From an uncultured Rhodospirillaceae bacterium (GTDB taxonomy: Bacteria > Pseudomonadota > Alphaproteobacteria > Dongiales > Dongiaceae), in assembly GCA_902826565.1 (NCBI GenBank), contig CADEFF010000003.1, forward strand, positions 106,588 to 146,538: a DNA stretch of 39,951 nt, given 5' to 3'. How positions within the stretch are numbered: the first letter of the stretch is position 1; each line of letters starts with the position of its first letter. Positions 36,053 to 39,951 of the stretch are shown one piece after another. The notes below the pieces were generated by a model, which was given only the letters and a program-made list of their open reading frames with translations, was not told the origin of the DNA and did no database searches. Position numbers and translations under genes: made by a program.

Positions 36053-36650
36053 CAGCCATGACTTGCGGGTTTCGACCAGGCGCACCTCACCTCTCCGCTG
36101 TTACGGGCCGAGCCGCGGTTGGTGACCAATTCGGTTCATCCTGGAGCTAGCTCAACCCCACTCGAGCCGGATCGAGATTTGAACGTCGGATTTCGGGAAA
36201 CAAGAAATGTTTCCTCCTCGCAGACATGATGGTTCGACCAGTACGCCCGCGCGCGTCTGTGATCTGGTCCGACTTCGGTCCCCAAGGCTCGACGTCTTCA
36301 TATCGACAGGCATTTCCGTCTCCAAACAGTACGATTCCGAACGGTCTGGCTAACCGAGCCTGCCAACCTGCGGCGACGCGCTGGTGAACCCACCGGCCGA
36401 GGTTCCATTACCTGGACGATTCTGAGCGTACCGGAACCTTGATCGCCGCTAGGGCATGCATCCGGCTGCGACTTTCTCGCAACTCAAGATACGTTCCCGA
36501 CGTAGAGGTTCCGATAGAGCCCGCTCCCAACGTCATGTCCTTGGATAGTTCGGACCATGCTCACGGTTGATCTGGCATGACTGCCTCAAAAGGCATAGAG
36601 TCCGGGCAATCGAACAGATGCGGCGTGTCGAATCAGCAAGGGGGTCAGAA
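36053..36650. other. Intergenic region between LysR and RTX genes
   Basis: This 598-bp stretch has no long open frame with family motifs and is less GC-rich than its surroundings. It holds the GGAAACA/TGTTTCC hairpin and a spaced AGGTTCC...GGAACCT inverted repeat (36400-36406 and 36433-36439), with a further AGGTTCC near 36504. It likely contains the RTX promoter. No RNA gene was recognised. Confidence 0.5.
36196..36214. repeat. Inverted repeat GGAAACA-5-TGTTTCC
   Basis: A perfect 7-bp inverted repeat with a five-base loop, 144 bp after the LysR stop. It lacks a following T-tract, so it may be an operator or a weak transcript end. Confidence 0.4.
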
Positions 36651-39600
36651 ATGGCAACCGATTCGACTACATTCGTCCGGCGCGAGCCGGCAGTGGCACA
36701 GTTCGGCATCATCTCCGGCGGGGCGGGCGACGACAGCCTTCCTGGCACCGACCTTCCCGACAGTATCCTTGGCAGAAGCGGCGACGACACGATCCGTGGC
36801 GGCGCTGGAGGCGACACGCTCTCCGGCGGCCCGGACGATGACAGCCTGCTGGGCGAAGCCGGCGACGACCGGCTGCTCGCGAGCTTCGGGCATGACCGGG
36901 CGGAGGGCGGCGACGGCAACGACACTATCTTCGGCGGCGATGGCGACGACAGCCTCTCCGGCGGCGATGGCGAGGACAGCATCCTCGGCGAGGCGAATGA
37001 CGACAGCTTGCTCGGCGGTGCCGGCAACGACGTGCTGCGCGGCGCGGGTGGCGACGACACGATCTTTGGCGGGGCTGGCGACGACACGCTCTCCGGCGGC
37101 CCCGGCGACGACAGCCTTTTCGGGGGCACTGGCAACGACAGCATCAATGCGAGCTTCGACAACGACGTGGCCAGCGGTGGAGAGGGCGACGACACCGTCC
37201 TCGGCGGCGACGGCCGTGACACGCTCGACGGCGGCAATGGCGACGACAGCCTGCTCGGCGAGAACAACGACGACAGCATCATTGGCGGCGATGGCAATGA
37301 TGTCGCACAAGGCGGCGGCGGCCATGACGCCATTGCAGGCGGCAGCGGCAACGACACGCTCTCCGGGGCTTCGGGCCGCGACCGCCTCGCGGGCGACGCC
37401 GGAGACGACAGCATCCTTGGAGGCAGCGGCGCGGACACGATCGACGGTGGTTCCGGAAACAATACGGCTTCCTACACCCAGTCGTCGTCCCGCGTCACCG
37501 TCGACCTTGCGACTGGAACTGCGACGGGCGGCGGCGCGCAGGGCGACTTCCTTGTCGACATCCAGAACCTGACCGGATCGGATCGCGCAGACCGGCTGAC
37601 GGGCGATGGGTCGAGCAATCGGCTCGTCGGCCGTGCCGGCAACGATACGCTGGACGGAAACGGAGGTGCGGACAGCCTGGTCGGCGACGGGTCATCAGGC
37701 ACGGCGGCAGACAATCGGCTTGCAGGAAACGACAGCTTGGTCGGTTCCGGAACGATGGTCGGGGATGGCTCGACCGGCGGAGCCGGCGACGACACGCTTT
37801 CGGGAAACGATACGATCGGCAGGTCCGAGATATTCGACATACGGACGATCACGGGCGACGGCTCGGACGGCGGAAACGGCGACGATTTCCTGAGCGGCGA
37901 CGACAGCCTCGTTGCCGGCAGCGGCAATGATACGCTCACGGGCGACGGATCCGATGGCGGTGACGGCAACGATACGCTGGTCGGCAACGACACCATCGAA
38001 GGCCAGTTCTTCGTCGAGAGCGTCGTCGGGGATGGGTCGGAAGGCGGCGCCGGCGACGACTCGCTCCTCGGCAACGATCTCTTCAAGGGCAATTCGAACC
38101 GCTTCAGGGACGATGTCGTCGGCGACGGCTCGAAGGGAAATGACGGCGACGATACGCTGATCGGGAACGACACCCTCAGCAATGTCGACGGCTTCGGGCA
38201 GTACGTTGGCGACGGCTCGGACGGCGGCAATGGCCGCGATCTGCTCATCGGCCGCGATGTCATCGAGCTCGCCAGCTCCGCCGGCGTCGTCGGCGATGGC
38301 TCCGCGGGGAATAACGGCCACGACACGCTCGTTGGCAACGACGAAATACGGATCGGCCTGCAAGGCGATGTTGTCGGGGACGGGTCGAGCGGCGGCGAAG
38401 GCGACGACTCGCTGCTGGGCAACGATACCATCGAGACGGGCATCTTCGAAGGCACGGCCATCGGCGACGGATCCGCGGGAGGTAGCGGCAACGATGTCCT
38501 GGTCGGAAACGATACGATCGTCGGCGGCGCGGGAAACGACAGCATTGTCGGCGATGGCTCGTCGGGCGGCAACGGCGACGACACGATCTTCGGCAACGAT
38601 TCCATCCTCGGCGGCGGCGGCGACGATACGATCGTCGGCGATGCGATTCTGGGCGGCAACGGCAACGATCTCGTGTTCGGCGAAGATACGATCGAGGGCG
38701 GCGACGGCAATGATCTGATCTTCGGCGATTCCCGATCGGGGTTTCCCGAGCCGGGCACCGAGGACCACAGCGACGATTCCATCTCGGGCGGCGCGGGCGA
38801 CGACATCCTTCAGATCATCAACAATGGTCACGGCCTGGCTGGCGAGACATACGACGGCGGCGCCGACACTGATACTTTGGTCTCGGGCGAAGGGAATGGC
38901 TTCCGCCGCGCGGGCGTTGCCTCGATCGAACGTCTCACGTTCCAAACCTTTGGCAACACCAGCCTGTTTGACGCCGAGGATTTCGGCGGCGGTGGCTTTG
39001 CCGACAATTTGCTCATTACGGCGCCCGGTCCTGTTCCGATTATTGAGTTGCACCGCTCGACAGCCGGGACGACCACACTCGCCGGCTGGACGTTCAGTGG
39101 CGCAGTCACGATCCGAGTGTTCGGATCCGCTGGTGCGGACACGGTGATCGGTTCGTCCGTGGCCGACGTCATCACGGGTGGTGCTGGCAACGACACGCTT
39201 GAAGGCGGTCTCGGAAACGACTCGCTCGACGGCGGGGCAAACTCCGATACGGCGAGCTACGCCGGCGCAAGCGCGGGCGTTACCGCGGACCTGCGGATCG
39301 TGGGCGCGCAAAACACTGTTGGGGCCGGAACTGATACGCTCACGGGCATCGAGAATCTCACCGGTTCGGCGTTCAACGACACACTGATCGGCGACGGCGG
39401 CGCCAACGTGATTGTCGGCGGCCTCGGTTTGGACGTGCTGGACGGGACTGAGGGTGCGGACACTATCTCGGGCGGCGACGGCAATGACAATATTCACGGC
39501 GGCGCCGACCTCGATCATAACTTCGGCGAAGGCGGCGACGACCTACTGCTCGTCGGCGGCACGGTCGATACGCAAAGCGGTGAGACCTACGACGGCGGCA

Positions 39601-39951
39601 CGGGCTTCGACATCCTGCGCGCGCAAGGTTCGTTCGGGCTTGGCCATTCGGCCGAGTTCCGCTTCTCGACCATAGCGTCGATCGAGTCGGTCGTGCTGCA
39701 GCATATGACGGCGCGGTTCACCGGCGAGCAAGTCGGTGTGGGTCTGTCTTCGTCGCTGCTCGTTGACGGCCTCGGCGTCGTCAATCACCTGCTCTTTCAG
39801 CGCCAGGGCGCGGGCACGACCAACCTGACCGGCTTCACGTTCCAGAATTGGGCTGGGGGTTCTACTCTCACGCTCGAAGGCAGCACTGGCGTCGACACGC
39901 TGATCGGCAGCTCCCAGGGTGACATCATACTAGGCGACGCGGGCAACGATC
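36651..39951 (+). CDS. RTX-type calcium-binding repeat protein, 3' end outside window
   Basis: At least 1100 residues, open through the right edge. After a 23-residue start come about 25 tandem nonapeptide GGxGxDxLx calcium-binding repeats (residues ~24-275). A calx-like insert with the ASYTQSS..VTVDLATGTATGG pattern follows, then a ~29-residue higher-order repeat (about 344-654) and two copies of a longer domain (about 733-835 and 977-1100) with SIE at their start and DTxIGSS..D at their end. RTX proteins leave the cell through type I secretion using a C-terminal signal, which lies beyond the window; no N-terminal signal is seen. I read the frame through by eye and found no stop or frameshift. 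GGGGG seven bases before the ATG supports the start. Adhesin, surface-layer or enzyme roles are all possible. Confidence 0.9.
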   Translation, partial: MATDSTTFVRREPAVAQFGIISGGAGDDSLPGTDLPDSILGRSGDDTIRGGAGGDTLSGGPDDDSLLGEAGDDRLLASFGHDRAEGGDGNDTIFGGDGDDSLSGGDGEDSILGEANDDSLLGGAGNDVLRGAGGDDTIFGGAGDDTLSGGPGDDSLFGGTGNDSINASFDNDVASGGEGDDTVLGGDGRDTLDGGNGDDSLLGENNDDSIIGGDGNDVAQGGGGHDAIAGGSGNDTLSGASGRDRLAGDAGDDSILGGSGADTIDGGSGNNTASYTQSSSRVTVDLATGTATGGGAQGDFLVDIQNLTGSDRADRLTGDGSSNRLVGRAGNDTLDGNGGADSLVGDGSSGTAADNRLAGNDSLVGSGTMVGDGSTGGAGDDTLSGNDTIGRSEIFDIRTITGDGSDGGNGDDFLSGDDSLVAGSGNDTLTGDGSDGGDGNDTLVGNDTIEGQFFVESVVGDGSEGGAGDDSLLGNDLFKGNSNRFRDDVVGDGSKGNDGDDTLIGNDTLSNVDGFGQYVGDGSDGGNGRDLLIGRDVIELASSAGVVGDGSAGNNGHDTLVGNDEIRIGLQGDVVGDGSSGGEGDDSLLGNDTIETGIFEGTAIGDGSAGGSGNDVLVGNDTIVGGAGNDSIVGDGSSGGNGDDTIFGNDSILGGGGDDTIVGDAILGGNGNDLVFGEDTIEGGDGNDLIFGDSRSGFPEPGTEDHSDDSISGGAGDDILQIINNGHGLAGETYDGGADTDTLVSGEGNGFRRAGVASIERLTFQTFGNTSLFDAEDFGGGGFADNLLITAPGPVPIIELHRSTAGTTTLAGWTFSGAVTIRVFGSAGADTVIGSSVADVITGGAGNDTLEGGLGNDSLDGGANSDTASYAGASAGVTADLRIVGAQNTVGAGTDTLTGIENLTGSAFNDTLIGDGGANVIVGGLGLDVLDGTEGADTISGGDGNDNIHGGADLDHNFGEGGDDLLLVGGTVDTQSGETYDGGTGFDILRAQGSFGLGHSAEFRFSTIASIESVVLQHMTARFTGEQVGVGLSSSLLVDGLGVVNHLLFQRQGAGTTNLTGFTFQNWAGGSTLTLEGSTGVDTLIGSSQGDIILGDAGND
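37680..38610 (+). repeat. ~29-residue coding supra-repeat within the RTX gene
   Basis: About eleven copies of a unit that reads VVGDGSxGGxGDDTLxGNDTI plus 7-10 variable residues. Six consecutive units between VGDGS motifs measure 28-31 residues (87 bp on average). The fixed part is unusual for RTX arrays, where nine-residue repeats normally run without spacers. The encoded GDGS, GDD and GND turns could each hold calcium. Confidence 0.75.

Noticed and set aside
36577..38718. Ala/Thr-rich frames (36577-37572, 37912-38160, 38182-38718) on the plus strand within the RTX gene
   Set aside because: They are the +1 shifted reading of the GGxGxDxLx repeats. The frame starting at 36651 stays open throughout, so no frameshift is needed.
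37695..39518. 607-codon open frame antisense to the RTX repeats
   Set aside because: It is a by-product of the repeated GGC/GAC codons; its repeated Ile-Val-Ala pattern mirrors the RTX repeats.

Overview
The window is GC-rich, gene-dense chromosomal DNA that looks alphaproteobacterial. The reasons are an aa3-type cytochrome oxidase subunit I, Tat-type leaders on polyamine-class binding proteins, many amino-acid/betaine-type catabolic genes, and FCD-GntR and LysR regulators divergent from transport or enzyme genes. Genus cannot be read from the sequence. I see no tRNA, rRNA, CRISPR array, transposase or integrase.

Left part (1-18 kb, mostly plus strand). A SulP anion transporter and a zinc alcohol dehydrogenase come first. 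A minus-strand pair (FCD-GntR regulator and 2-keto-4-pentenoate hydratase-like enzyme) follows. Divergent from it runs a long plus-strand series: a serine/alanine-glyoxylate-type aminotransferase, an amidase-signature protein whose catalytic Lys is Asn, a polysaccharide-deacetylase-fold protein of the cyclic imidase/HpPgdA kind, a ribose-type ABC transporter (permease, binding protein, double ATPase), a VOC protein, a CaiD-like enoyl-CoA hydratase, a carnitine/3-hydroxyacyl-CoA dehydrogenase-like enzyme, and a fused NDP-forming acyl-CoA synthetase. Together they look like import of an unknown compound, hydrolysis or transamination, and CoA-linked oxidation.

Middle part (18-31.6 kb). A complete polyamine/opine-type ABC operon (18014-21990, minus) has a 14-bp perfect hairpin after its binding-protein gene. 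A 2OG-Fe(II) oxygenase gene stands alone on the plus strand. Next is the most interesting unit, on the minus strand from 27618 to 23818: a Tat-exported binding protein, a DmdA/GcvT-like folate-dependent methyltransferase and a histidine-ammonia-lyase-fold enzyme. The lyase lacks the Ala-Ser-Gly triad that forms the MIO cofactor (Gly-Ile-Ser instead). A GcvA-like LysR gene is divergent from it. I infer a catabolic module for a quaternary-ammonium or other onium amino acid. A translationally coupled LodA/LodB pair (quinoprotein amino-acid oxidase and its flavoprotein maturase) follows.

Right part (32-40 kb). A DUF488 gene and a solitary ctaD are preceded by a cupredoxin-like gene that appears to have lost its copper ligands, and by a 52-codon single-TM gene with a terminator/attenuator-like leader. 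A LysR gene with a TTG start follows. The window ends inside a very long RTX-type calcium-binding repeat protein, at least 1100 residues, that contains an unusual ~29-residue higher-order repeat.
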